From: Bacteroidota bacterium
GTDB taxonomy: Bacteria; Bacteroidota; Bacteroidia; Sphingobacteriales; Sphingobacteriaceae
DNA length: 43,656 bases
NCBI GenBank assembly: GCA_021794195.1
Contig: JAJYRG010000013.1
Location: 1-43,656 of the forward strand
Reading direction: 5' to 3'
The position numbers and the translations under genes are program-made. Shown here piece after piece: positions 27,736 to 37,736 of the stretch. The first letter of the stretch is position 1. Each line of letters opens with the position of its first letter. The notes beneath the pieces are model-generated. The model did not search any database. It worked only from the letters and a program-made list of their open reading frames with translations, and was not told the DNA's origin.

Positions 27736-27768
27736 ATGAAACCAAAAATAATTATGTGTAAACCATGA
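27736..27768 (+). CDS. Candidate 10-aa leader peptide MKPKIIMCKP, stop overlaps susC start (ATGA)
   Basis: ATG at 27736, TGA at 27766-27768 overlapping susC ATG at 27765; counterpart at 17249-17281. Confidence 0.5.
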   Translation: MKPKIIMCKP

Positions 27769-30700
27769 GACTAATTAAAACAACGATTAAAAAAAGTACC
27801 CTTATTACTCTTTTAGTAATGTTTGGATGTAGTTTTGTAGTCGCACAAACTAATGAAAACATTAAAGGCCGTGTGCTCAGCCAATCGGATGAACCCATAC
27901 CGGGAGTAACCATTATTAATGAAAATGAACCTTCAGCCCAAACTCAGACTGATGAAAAGGGAGAGTTTGCTATTTATGCAAACAAGGGAGATGTTATTGG
28001 TTTTCGAGCAGTTGGTTATATGGAAAACTCACTTGTGTATGAAGGACAATCGTTTTTGAATGTCCGGTTAGAAATTTCGGAAAGCTCTCTTGATGAGGTT
28101 GTTGTTGTAGGTTATGGTACTCAGAGAAGAAAAGATTTAGTGGGTTCTGTTGAGCAAATTGGAGGTGAACAGCTACAAAATCGAGCGAATATGAACATTG
28201 CTCGAGCTTTACAGGGAACCATGCCAGGCTTAAATATTACAATGCGAGATGGGAAGCCGTCACGGGGTGCAGGCTTGAATCTACGAGGGACAAGTAGTAT
28301 CGGAGCCGGGGGAAGTGCTTTGATCTTAATTGATGGTGTAGAAGGTGATTTGACCACTGTGAACCCAGATGATGTGGAAAGCGTTTCTGTTTTAAAAGAT
28401 GCTTCTTCAGCTGCTATATACGGTGCTCGAGGTGCTTTTGGAGTAGTATTGATTACTACAAAAAGTGCTAAGGAAGGGAAGCCACGTATTACTTATAATG
28501 GAGGAATATCCTCTAATTCACGTATAGTCAAGATGGAAGATAATATCATAAGTAATGGTTTGGAATGGACTGATGCGTTTTATCGGGCTTGGGTAGAAGG
28601 TATGGATAATGGCACAACGCCAGCAGGAATAAATAATGTATTTAAATATTCTACTGATTGGTATAATGAGCTACAAAGGAGAAATTCCGATCCTACTTTT
28701 GAAAAAATGAGAACGAATGATGACGGAGAATATGAATACTTCGGAAATACCAATTGGTTTGACGTGATTTATAAAGATTATAATTTGTCACAAGAACATA
28801 GTCTTAGTGTGAGTGGTGGTAATGAGAGGGCAAAATATTTTGTTTCTGGAAGATATTTTAATCAAGACGGTATATATAATGCGGGTAATGAGAAGTATGA
28901 CCAATACAATGCTAGAGCTAAAGGAGAAGTGAAAATCATTGATAACCTTGTTTTAACCAATAGTACTGACTTTATCAGGAGGAACATCCATCAGCCGATG
29001 GTGATGTACGATAGACAGTTGCTTCCTCGTATGTTAGAACATCAGGGCTACCCAATGACTTTAGAAAAGAATTTAGACGGAACCTGGACAGAAGCAGCTG
29101 TGTATACCGGATGGGCAGGTTTTGTGGAAGGAACTTCTTATCAACATAATAATAAATTTGATTTACGGAATACAACAGCTCTTACCTATAAAACTTTGGA
29201 TGAACAGCTAATTTTTAATGGAGATTTTACTTATTTATACAATAACTCAGATCGTACACGTGTGGAAAATATGTATGATTTTTACACAGGACCGAACACA
29301 CGTAAAAGTAGACAGACTTTTAGTTCATTAGAGTATGAGGACTATAATAATAAATACCTTTCTTCTAATATCACTGTCAATTATATTCCGAAAAATCTAG
29401 GCCCAGATCATTCTTTAAATATTTTATTAGGATGGAATACAGAAGAAAAGTTAAAAAGAAATTACAGAACTTATAGAAGGGGTTTGCTCTATCCTGAAAA
29501 ACCGAGTTTCGCATTAATGGATGGTGATTATTACGTTTTGAATCAAACTGGTAATGAATGGGCATATGCAGGAGCATTATTCAGAGTGAATTATAACTTT
29601 TTAGATCGGTACTTATTTGAAGTAAGCGGTAGATACGATGGATCTTCAAAATTCCCTTTGAACCAACAATGGGGATTCTTTCCTTCAGGTTCTTTTGGCT
29701 GGAGAGTGTCTGAAGAGAGCTTCGCCCAAGATTTAACGTGGGTAAATGATTTGAAGTTACGGGCTTCTATAGGAAGTTTAGGTAATGGAAATGTTGATCC
29801 GTTTTTATACTTACCAACAATGGATATTAAAAGAAGTTCTCTCATTATTGATGATGGATTGCAGACCTATACTTATGCGCCTGCTAACATCCCCAGTAGT
29901 TTGACATGGGAAAGAGCGACTACCTATAATATAGGTTTGGATTTCACTTTCTTAGATAATAAAATGTCTTTTATTGGAGATTATTTCCATAGATACACCT
30001 CCGATATGTTTACCGTCGGCCCAGAAGTTCCTCATGTTTTTGGAGCAGATATTCCTAAGGGAAATTATGCTGATTTAAAAACGAAGGGTTGGGAGCTTTC
30101 TTTACAATGGAGGGATCAATTTGAGTTGGGTTCAAGCCCATTGAATTATTCTATTAGAGGAATGGTGTGGGACAGCAGAACTTGGATTACTAAGTATAAT
30201 AATGAAAGTAAATCCTTGTCCACTCACTATGTGGGGAAAGAAATGGGAGAAATTTGGGGGTATAAAGTAGAAGGGCTTTTTAAAGATCAGGAAGAGATTG
30301 ATCAGCACCATGTGGATCAGTCCAGGATTGTAGTATCAAGTTCTAATGTTTTAAAACCAGGGGATTTAAAGTTTAAAGACTTGGATGGGAATAATGAGAT
30401 TAATAATGGGGACAACACTCTGGAGAATCCTGGAGATAGAGCAATTATAGGTAATAGTACTCCGAGAATGTTATTTGGGTTGAACGCGGATTTTGATTGG
30501 AAAGGATTTTCTTTGGGAGTTGTTTTACAAGGCGTTGGGCAACGTGATTGGTATCCGGCAAAAGAATCCGGTTATTTTTGGGGGCAATATAACCGTCCTT
30601 ATGGTTATTATTTAAAACACCATACTGGTAACAATGTTTGGACGGAAGAAAACCCTAATCCAGAAGCTTACTGGCCAAGATATCGAGGATATCTTGCATT

Positions 30701-31019
30701 AAATGCGAATAGGAGCATGACTGTCACCAACGATAGGTTTTTGCAAAACGCTGCATATATTAGATTGAAAAATTTACAGTTTGGATACACCATTAATAAT
30801 AGAATAACCTCGAAATGGGGAGTGGAAAGACTTCGGATTTACTTGTCGGGTGAAAACATTTATACTTGGTCTCCTATGTTTAAAATAACAAAAAACTTCG
30901 ATCCGGAAGTTATTCATGCAGGAGATACTGATTTTAGATCATCTTCTGGAACTGATGGTGATGGATATGGTTATCCCATGCAAAGAACCTTTACTTTAGG
31001 TGTTAATTTAACTTTTTAA
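27765..31019 (+). CDS. SusC/RagA-family TonB-linked outer membrane protein (unit B)
   Basis: ENIKGRVLSQSDEPIPGVTI, DEVVVVGYGTQRRKDLVGSV, NLRGTSSIGAGGSALILIDGVEGDLTTVNPDDVESVSVLKDASSAAIYGARGAFGVVLITTK. Confidence 0.97.
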   Translation: MRLIKTTIKKSTLITLLVMFGCSFVVAQTNENIKGRVLSQSDEPIPGVTIINENEPSAQTQTDEKGEFAIYANKGDVIGFRAVGYMENSLVYEGQSFLNVRLEISESSLDEVVVVGYGTQRRKDLVGSVEQIGGEQLQNRANMNIARALQGTMPGLNITMRDGKPSRGAGLNLRGTSSIGAGGSALILIDGVEGDLTTVNPDDVESVSVLKDASSAAIYGARGAFGVVLITTKSAKEGKPRITYNGGISSNSRIVKMEDNIISNGLEWTDAFYRAWVEGMDNGTTPAGINNVFKYSTDWYNELQRRNSDPTFEKMRTNDDGEYEYFGNTNWFDVIYKDYNLSQEHSLSVSGGNERAKYFVSGRYFNQDGIYNAGNEKYDQYNARAKGEVKIIDNLVLTNSTDFIRRNIHQPMVMYDRQLLPRMLEHQGYPMTLEKNLDGTWTEAAVYTGWAGFVEGTSYQHNNKFDLRNTTALTYKTLDEQLIFNGDFTYLYNNSDRTRVENMYDFYTGPNTRKSRQTFSSLEYEDYNNKYLSSNITVNYIPKNLGPDHSLNILLGWNTEEKLKRNYRTYRRGLLYPEKPSFALMDGDYYVLNQTGNEWAYAGALFRVNYNFLDRYLFEVSGRYDGSSKFPLNQQWGFFPSGSFGWRVSEESFAQDLTWVNDLKLRASIGSLGNGNVDPFLYLPTMDIKRSSLIIDDGLQTYTYAPANIPSSLTWERATTYNIGLDFTFLDNKMSFIGDYFHRYTSDMFTVGPEVPHVFGADIPKGNYADLKTKGWELSLQWRDQFELGSSPLNYSIRGMVWDSRTWITKYNNESKSLSTHYVGKEMGEIWGYKVEGLFKDQEEIDQHHVDQSRIVVSSSNVLKPGDLKFKDLDGNNEINNGDNTLENPGDRAIIGNSTPRMLFGLNADFDWKGFSLGVVLQGVGQRDWYPAKESGYFWGQYNRPYGYYLKHHTGNNVWTEENPNPEAYWPRYRGYLALNANRSMTVTNDRFLQNAAYIRLKNLQFGYTINNRITSKWGVERLRIYLSGENIYTWSPMFKITKNFDPEVIHAGDTDFRSSSGTDGDGYGYPMQRTFTLGVNLTF

Positions 31020-31033
31020 AAGAAATTGTGGCT

Positions 31034-32809
31034 ATGAAGAAAATAATTTTATATACAGTATTCTTTAGTGTGATCTTAACTTCTTGTGAAAAGTTTTTAG
31101 ATAGAGATCCGGAAAACGAAATCGGATCGACTGAATTTATGACTTCCGAAAATGATTTGAATTTATATGCTAATGGCTTTATTCAAAGATTAATGCCGAG
31201 TTTTGAAAACCTTGCTTGGGGTGATCAATATAGCGATATAGCTACACGTTCATCTACAGATTTCCTAATTGGAGATAATTGGTCTGCTGATTTACAAGGA
31301 GGATGGTCTATTTCAAAATGGGGTGAATTAAGAGATATAAATTGGTATTTAGATAATCTTGCTAAGGCTGAAAATAATGTGCCCGAAGATGTCTACAATC
31401 ATTATTATGGAGTAGGACATTTTTGGAGAGCATTCTTTTATTTTGATATGGTCAAAACTTTTGGCGAGGTTCCCTGGTACGAACATGAACTACAGGTTGA
31501 TGAAGGAGAGCTGCTTCATAAAGACAGGGATTCGCGTTCATTCGTTGTTGACAAAATAATGGAAGATTTAGATGAAGCGATAAATAACCTTTCTACTAGC
31601 TCTACATATGTCACCTCGGGAACTGTTATCAATAAATGGACTGCTTTAGCTTTAAAATCAAGAATTGCGTTATTTGAAGGAACATATCGTAAATATCATG
31701 ATGAACTAAATCTCCAAAGTTCTGTGGAAGATCTGTTAAGAAGCGCTATTTCAGCTTCAGAAGAGGTAATGAATTACGGGCCTTATAGTCTAATAGATAA
31801 TAATTCTAATAAGGAAGCCCAATATCGTAGTTTATTTACGAGTGAGGGATTACAAACTCAAGAAGTGATTTTAGGGCTAGATTTTAAAACGGACGTGCGT
31901 ATGCATAATATGACATGGAAGTTTTTTTCTGCGACCTATGGTAATAATTGGTCTCTGACACAAGATTTTGTCAACCATTATTTAATGCGCGATGGATCTA
32001 GATTTACAGATCAGGAACATTATGTTACTAAAACCTACCAAGAGAATTTTGACAATAGGGATTATCGTTTAGCTCAAACTGTGATTTCTCCTGAGTATGA
32101 GAGGAAAATTCAAGGAACAGTCAAGAAAGATCCACCGAATTTTTCAATTACACTTACGGGATATCAGCCTATTAAGTGGGCTTTAGATGATGATGTCCAT
32201 GTTGGCATTACAACAGCAAATAACTCAGTACCCATGTTTAGGTATGCTGAAATACTTTTAAACTATGCAGAAGCTAAAGCTGAATTAGGAGAGTTGGATG
32301 GGACTTCATGGGATAAGAGTATTAAGTTATTGAGAGAAAGAGCCGGTGTTGATGGAAGTATCCCCGTTGATTATGATACTTATCTTGCTGAGTATTATAT
32401 GAACCAAACCAATGATAAGTGGGTTTTAGAAGTTCGACGGGAAAGAGCTGTTGAAATGGCAATGGAAAGTGTAAGATATGATGATTTAATGCGTTGGAAA
32501 TTAGGGGAAATTATTGAACGGCCCTGGAACGGAATTTACATACCGGAGAAAAATGTTTCTTACGATTTAAATAATGATGGGAAAAAAGATGTAGCTTTTG
32601 TTGATACAGAGCCTTCCTCTGGACAAAAAGAATCTGGAGTTACATATGTTGTTCTTGGATCTTCTTTTACACTTTCAAATGGTGATTCTGGAAATGTTCA
32701 ATATGGAAACAACCTAGGGAGGAAATGGTTGGATAAAAAATACCTTAGGCCAATTCCGACGTCTGCTATTCAACGTAATTCAAACTTAGAACAAAATCCA
32801 GGTTGGTAA
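31034..32809 (+). CDS. SusD/RagB-family nutrient-binding lipoprotein (unit B); ATG at 31034 preferred over GTG 31028
   Basis: MKKIILYTVFFSVILTSC lipobox; VRRERAVEMAMESVRYDDLMRWKLGEII; ends NSNLEQNPGW. Confidence 0.95.
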   Translation: MKKIILYTVFFSVILTSCEKFLDRDPENEIGSTEFMTSENDLNLYANGFIQRLMPSFENLAWGDQYSDIATRSSTDFLIGDNWSADLQGGWSISKWGELRDINWYLDNLAKAENNVPEDVYNHYYGVGHFWRAFFYFDMVKTFGEVPWYEHELQVDEGELLHKDRDSRSFVVDKIMEDLDEAINNLSTSSTYVTSGTVINKWTALALKSRIALFEGTYRKYHDELNLQSSVEDLLRSAISASEEVMNYGPYSLIDNNSNKEAQYRSLFTSEGLQTQEVILGLDFKTDVRMHNMTWKFFSATYGNNWSLTQDFVNHYLMRDGSRFTDQEHYVTKTYQENFDNRDYRLAQTVISPEYERKIQGTVKKDPPNFSITLTGYQPIKWALDDDVHVGITTANNSVPMFRYAEILLNYAEAKAELGELDGTSWDKSIKLLRERAGVDGSIPVDYDTYLAEYYMNQTNDKWVLEVRRERAVEMAMESVRYDDLMRWKLGEIIERPWNGIYIPEKNVSYDLNNDGKKDVAFVDTEPSSGQKESGVTYVVLGSSFTLSNGDSGNVQYGNNLGRKWLDKKYLRPIPTSAIQRNSNLEQNPGW

Positions 32810-32873
32810 ATAAATATATAAATTATGGATTCTGAGACTGAAACTTAATTAATGAAAACCTATATAAAACATT

Positions 32874-34133
32874 ATGAATAAGAATATTTCAATCATTTTA
32901 TTTTTGCTTTATACCTTATGTTTAGGATCGTGTGCTAAAGATGAATCACCTTTTGTTTTTAGAAATATTGATGAACTGAATTTTGGCTACACGGAGTCAG
33001 AAGAAGAATTTACCGTTAGGACAAATGGAAACTGGGAAATAACTACAGAAGATGACTGGATTTCATTATCTCCTAGTAAAGGAGTTGGAAACGGTGAATC
33101 AGTTGAATTTGTTACTGTAAAGGTAGAAAGAAATATGGCTGAGCAACGTCAAGGCAATTTTTTTTTAAATGCCGCAGGTGAATCTTTGGAGATTGTAGTC
33201 ACACAAGATGAAGGCTTTGTTGATTTAAAAGCAGTTCGTTTAGAAGGAGCACTTATTAAAGGGGAAGCAATTACGGACGCTTCATTAATAATCCCCTATG
33301 AGAAGGGACCAGTTGGAGAAAAGGTAAAAGTTAATTTAGAAGTTTTAAAAGAAGCTGCTGAAGGAATTTCTACTTTGAGTGACTTTGAGATTGAAATTGC
33401 GTCAGAAAAAGGCGAATTGAAAATACCTTTGGAAGGAACTCCTGCCAAGTCAGGAGAAGTAGAAATAAAGATTTCTATTCCTCTTTTTGATCATGAATCT
33501 ACAGTTACAGCCACAGTGTTAGCGGAAGATGAAGATCCTTTAGGTACAATATACTTCGAGGAGACATTTGATGATATGGTTTGGGGTGGCGATTATGTTG
33601 CATCTGAAAAAGGTATCCGAGGAAGCTTTATGAAAGTTGAAGAAGAAGGGGGAAGTGTGATTGATGAAACACAGCCTATAACTGAAGTCGGAGATGGAAC
33701 CGATGGTTCTAATGATCTTTTTCTTACCATGGCTCAATCTTATCGGGACTTAAGAGGGATCTTAGGAAGCTGGAAGGGTAAGAGAGTTTATGAAAGACCA
33801 GGTCACCTCAAAATAAGCACTGCTGGAAGTAATGATGGTTATTTGACAACTCCAGAATTTGAAAATATTTCTAACGAGACAAATGTAAAAGTATCAGTTG
33901 ATTTATCAAGATGGAGTACATCTTCACCTAAGATATTTATTGAAGTGCTGAATATGGGCACCACTGAAACTCAATATTTGGAAGTAAATCCAGGACAGCA
34001 TTCAAGAGAGTGGTTTACACATTCTTTTTATATCCAGGGAGCCTCCAGTCAAACTCGTGTTTCATTTAAAGCCGATGAAAACTCGGAAGGTAGATTTTTT
34101 ATTGATAACATAATTGTAGAAAAATCAAACTAG
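32874..34133 (+). CDS. BACON-domain surface lipoprotein with C-terminal jelly-roll-like domain
   Basis: Lipobox LCLGSC; FTVRTNGNWEITTEDDWISLSPSKGVGNGESVEFVTVKVERN..ERQGNFFLNAAGESLEIVVTQ-type BACON region; C-terminal FIDNIIVEKS. Confidence 0.8.
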   Translation: MNKNISIILFLLYTLCLGSCAKDESPFVFRNIDELNFGYTESEEEFTVRTNGNWEITTEDDWISLSPSKGVGNGESVEFVTVKVERNMAEQRQGNFFLNAAGESLEIVVTQDEGFVDLKAVRLEGALIKGEAITDASLIIPYEKGPVGEKVKVNLEVLKEAAEGISTLSDFEIEIASEKGELKIPLEGTPAKSGEVEIKISIPLFDHESTVTATVLAEDEDPLGTIYFEETFDDMVWGGDYVASEKGIRGSFMKVEEEGGSVIDETQPITEVGDGTDGSNDLFLTMAQSYRDLRGILGSWKGKRVYERPGHLKISTAGSNDGYLTTPEFENISNETNVKVSVDLSRWSTSSPKIFIEVLNMGTTETQYLEVNPGQHSREWFTHSFYIQGASSQTRVSFKADENSEGRFFIDNIIVEKSN

Positions 34134-34134
34134 T

Positions 34135-35484
34135 ATGTCAAAATATATTTTCGGTATCTTCGTCTGTATCATTAGCTTAAATATAGGGTGTAAAAAAGCT
34201 GACTCTGCTGAAGGTTCAAGAAATAAATCCCTCAAATTCGCTACTCAAGTAATTGAGTTAAATGAAGACGAGACATTTCAGCTGGAATTACTCGAAAATA
34301 ATAAAGAGTATGATCTTACGGAAAACCCTTTAAATGTAAGGTTTAGTGTAGAAAACTCTGAGATTTTAAAAGTAAATGAGAAAGGGATAGTAGAAGCCAT
34401 TAATCCGGGGGTGACCATTGTATACGCCGAAACAAACAAGCAAAATATTGAGGTAGAAGTGACAGTGTTTAATTCTTTTTTGACTAATAAGATCAAGCAA
34501 CCTCTAAGAAGTGAGAATATTTTTAGTAAGGGGGTTTATTTAGTTAGAAATACAGTAATTCAAAGTATAGATATAGACTCTGAAGGTTCGGTTTTTTACG
34601 ATCAATTAGGAGGCCAATTAAAGCATGTTATTTTTGTTGGAAAAGGGAAACCAAATACAGAACTTGAAAGCAGCATGCAATTAAAATATTTTGGGCATGG
34701 CACTAATTTGGCAGTAGAAGAACAAGGAGAAGACAGGTTTATATGGATAAATAGTAATGGCCACAAAAAGAACGACGGAGAGTATGGAAGCAATAAAACT
34801 TTTTCGAGGATAAAATATGTACCTGGAAAAATAGTTGAAAGATATGAAGAAGGAGATACTTACTACCTTGCGGATAAGCTAAACATTCACCCCGCCATTG
34901 ATCAGAAAAACGATATTTTAGCCGTAACTACTTCCGGAGGAGGGGATCCGGCTAGATATTTTTATATTTATAAACTTAGTGAAGCTATAGCTTTAAAAGC
35001 AAAGTCAATCCGTTTACCTGAGTTGCGGTATGGAGGAGAAGAACAGAATATTGGCGGTCCCCCTGAAACAGTAGTTGAACCTGTGGTTAAGATTAAAGAT
35101 TTGGGAGATTTAAAGCCCATAGCTAGCTTCAAAGTACAGCCTTCTAATGATTATAAAAAATTAAATTCATATGATTTCCAAGGTTTTGATATCGCGGATG
35201 GTAAATTGTATTTTTTTGAAGGGGAAGGAAATGGAAACAATATTGCGAATGGTCCATCAAATGCATTCGTTACAGTGTTCGATTATATGAATGGTAAAGA
35301 AATCAGTGAACGGACGAAAGTTGGTGGGATTGCTCGTATTTCTGATTTAGATAATTTCGGAATAACACAAACAGGCTATATGGAAGCAGAAGGTATCAAG
35401 ATGAAAGATGGTGTATTATACCTAGGTTTTGCTTCAAGATCATATGATGAAAAACGAAGAGCAAATATTCTTATGTACAAATAA
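34135..35484 (+). CDS. Lipoprotein with Ig-like (BIG2-type) N-terminal domain, unknown C-terminal domain
   Basis: Signal peptide/lipobox SLNIGC; ENSEILKVNEKGIVEAINPGVTIVYAETNKQNIEVEVTV is BIG2-like. Confidence 0.7.
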   Translation: MSKYIFGIFVCIISLNIGCKKADSAEGSRNKSLKFATQVIELNEDETFQLELLENNKEYDLTENPLNVRFSVENSEILKVNEKGIVEAINPGVTIVYAETNKQNIEVEVTVFNSFLTNKIKQPLRSENIFSKGVYLVRNTVIQSIDIDSEGSVFYDQLGGQLKHVIFVGKGKPNTELESSMQLKYFGHGTNLAVEEQGEDRFIWINSNGHKKNDGEYGSNKTFSRIKYVPGKIVERYEEGDTYYLADKLNIHPAIDQKNDILAVTTSGGGDPARYFYIYKLSEAIALKAKSIRLPELRYGGEEQNIGGPPETVVEPVVKIKDLGDLKPIASFKVQPSNDYKKLNSYDFQGFDIADGKLYFFEGEGNGNNIANGPSNAFVTVFDYMNGKEISERTKVGGIARISDLDNFGITQTGYMEAEGIKMKDGVLYLGFASRSYDEKRRANILMYK

Positions 35485-35509
35485 ATAATGTAGTAAATAA
35501 ATTCAAATA

Positions 35510-36778
35510 ATGAACTCACTAAACAATGCATCATTTTTCGACAAGTCAGGACTGCCCCGCCCATTAGCATGGGGGTATTTAGGAATCATCATTTTTATGA
35601 TGGGAGATGGTGTTGAACAAGGCTGGCTAAGTCCTTACTTAATCGAAAATGGTATGAACATAAAGCAATCTGCCTCTTTGTTTACCGCTTATGGAATAAC
35701 CATTGCTGTTTCATCTTGGTTTTCAGGCGTGTTAGCTGAATCCTTTGGGCCGCGGCGAGTCATGTTAAGTGGACTCGTTTTATACATTATAGGCACTATT
35801 GTGTTTGTAGGCTATGGATTATCAGATTTCAATTATCCGGTTATGCTGATAACGTATGCTGTTCGCGGGTTTGGTTATCCTTTATTTGCGTATTCTTTTT
35901 TAGTCTGGATTACTTATAATACACCTAAATCTCAACTCGGAAGAGCAGTAGGCTGGTTTTGGTTTGTGTTTACTGGAGGATTGAACGTGTTTGGTGCCTA
36001 TTACTCCAGTTGGTTTATCGAAGTTATCGGACATCATAATGTGTTATGGAGTTCTATTTTTTGGGTTTTATTAGGTGCATTTTTTGCATTAGTTTTAAAT
36101 AAGGCTGAATTTAAAAGAAAGGTTACAAGCCAATCCCGTGTAAAAGAACTTCTGAAAGGGATTACGATTGTAAAAGAAGAGCCGAAAGTATTGTTAGGAG
36201 GGATCATACGCATTATTAACACGACAGCACAATTTGCTTTCCCTGTTTTCCTGCCTATTTATATGGCAAAACATGGTTTCAGTACCGTCCAGTGGTTACA
36301 GATATGGGGAACTATTTTTACAGCTAACATCGCGTTCAATCTTATTTTTGGGTTTGTCGGCGATAAGTTCGGTTGGCGAAATACAATTATGTGGTTTGGT
36401 GGTGTCGGCTGTGGGCTTACTACCCTCCTGTTCTTTTATTCCCCAGTTTGGTTTGATAGCAACTATTGGATGGTTATGGGAAGCGGCGTGTTATGGGGGG
36501 CTTTGTTAGCTGGATATGTACCATTGTCTGCTTTAGTACCATCTTTAGTTAAGGATAATAAAGGAGCGGCTATGTCTATTCTCAATCTTGGTGCAGGCTT
36601 GCCTGTGTTCATTGGTCCGGCAATAGTGGGTCTGTTTATAGGTGTAGTCGGTGATGAAGGGGTGATTTGGATATTAGCAATCCTTTATTTTATTAGTGCT
36701 ATCCTTACCCGCTTTATGACTTTAGGTACCTCGGAAAAGGAAGAATTACCAAACTCTGAAACTTATGATAATGTTTAG
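35510..36778 (+). CDS. MFS transporter, RbtT/DalT/CsbX polyol permease type
   Basis: LPRPLAWGYLGIIIFMMGDGVEQGWLSPYLIENGM resembles the ribitol/D-arabitol permease family; 12 TM pattern. Confidence 0.83.
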   Translation: MNSLNNASFFDKSGLPRPLAWGYLGIIIFMMGDGVEQGWLSPYLIENGMNIKQSASLFTAYGITIAVSSWFSGVLAESFGPRRVMLSGLVLYIIGTIVFVGYGLSDFNYPVMLITYAVRGFGYPLFAYSFLVWITYNTPKSQLGRAVGWFWFVFTGGLNVFGAYYSSWFIEVIGHHNVLWSSIFWVLLGAFFALVLNKAEFKRKVTSQSRVKELLKGITIVKEEPKVLLGGIIRIINTTAQFAFPVFLPIYMAKHGFSTVQWLQIWGTIFTANIAFNLIFGFVGDKFGWRNTIMWFGGVGCGLTTLLFFYSPVWFDSNYWMVMGSGVLWGALLAGYVPLSALVPSLVKDNKGAAMSILNLGAGLPVFIGPAIVGLFIGVVGDEGVIWILAILYFISAILTRFMTLGTSEKEELPNSETYDNV

Positions 36779-37712
36779 AAAGATAAAAAATTATGCCCTA
36801 TGGGCAATCCTATTTATTGCGCTTATACCTATAGCGCACGCCCAGACTTATCAACCTATAAAAAGTTGGAATAATGAAGTTAACAATCAAATCGAAGCAT
36901 TTTTGAATGAGACAAAACTGATTAAAGAACGCAAAGTGGCTGTCTTTGATTATGATGGTACGTTGATGGGACAAGTTCCTTTTTATATGGTAGACGAAGC
37001 CCTTATCGACTATACATATCATGAACTCGCAAACAACAATGATGAAACAAGCAAAGAAAAGGTAAAGATGATGACAGAAATGCTGAAAGGAAGTACCAGC
37101 AGCAATGAATATGTGGATAACAGAGTGAAGTTTTTATCAGGGATGACACCTGAATTAGTGGAAGAAATCGGTTACCGTACTTTTCAAAATAAATATAGGA
37201 ACAAGATATACTCGGAGATGAGGCAATTTTTGTCCAATTTGGAAGAATTCGGCTTTGAAATATGGATCATTAGTACTTCGCCGGAGGTATTATATCAAAA
37301 AATGATAAGTGAAGAGTTCGGGATTCCGAAAGATCGAATTTTGGGTACGAAATCAACTGTAGAATACGGAAGATTTACAGAAAATTTAATTCCTCCCCGA
37401 GCGGCAGATCAGGGAAAAGCCGATGTAATCGATACCTATATAAAGGCTAAGCCTCTTATTGTGGGAGGAAATAGCAGGGGAGATTTAGAAATGACAAATA
37501 AGTCTGTAGGGCTGAAAATAGTTGTGAATCCGGATAATGAAAAGGTCTATTCGGAGAGCGAAAATAAAGAATTAGCGGGTCATACGCTTTACTCTTATTG
37601 GAAAGAAAAAGAAGCTATAATCGTGTATTGTGAAGATGAGGAAGATAAAGAAACATCTTTCGAATCTGACCAGCAGGGTGTGGTGAAAAATAAAACTGTC
37701 AAACCGGAATAA
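36765..37712 (+). CDS. Exported HAD-superfamily phosphatase
   Basis: Signal peptide MIMFRKIKNYALWAILFIALIPIAHAQ; HAD motifs VAVFDYDGTLMG, IWIISTSPE, VGGNSRGDLEM. Confidence 0.87.
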   Translation: MIMFRKIKNYALWAILFIALIPIAHAQTYQPIKSWNNEVNNQIEAFLNETKLIKERKVAVFDYDGTLMGQVPFYMVDEALIDYTYHELANNNDETSKEKVKMMTEMLKGSTSSNEYVDNRVKFLSGMTPELVEEIGYRTFQNKYRNKIYSEMRQFLSNLEEFGFEIWIISTSPEVLYQKMISEEFGIPKDRILGTKSTVEYGRFTENLIPPRAADQGKADVIDTYIKAKPLIVGGNSRGDLEMTNKSVGLKIVVNPDNEKVYSESENKELAGHTLYSYWKEKEAIIVYCEDEEDKETSFESDQQGVVKNKTVKPE

Positions 37713-37736
37713 TAATGGAATTTTAAAATTAAATAT

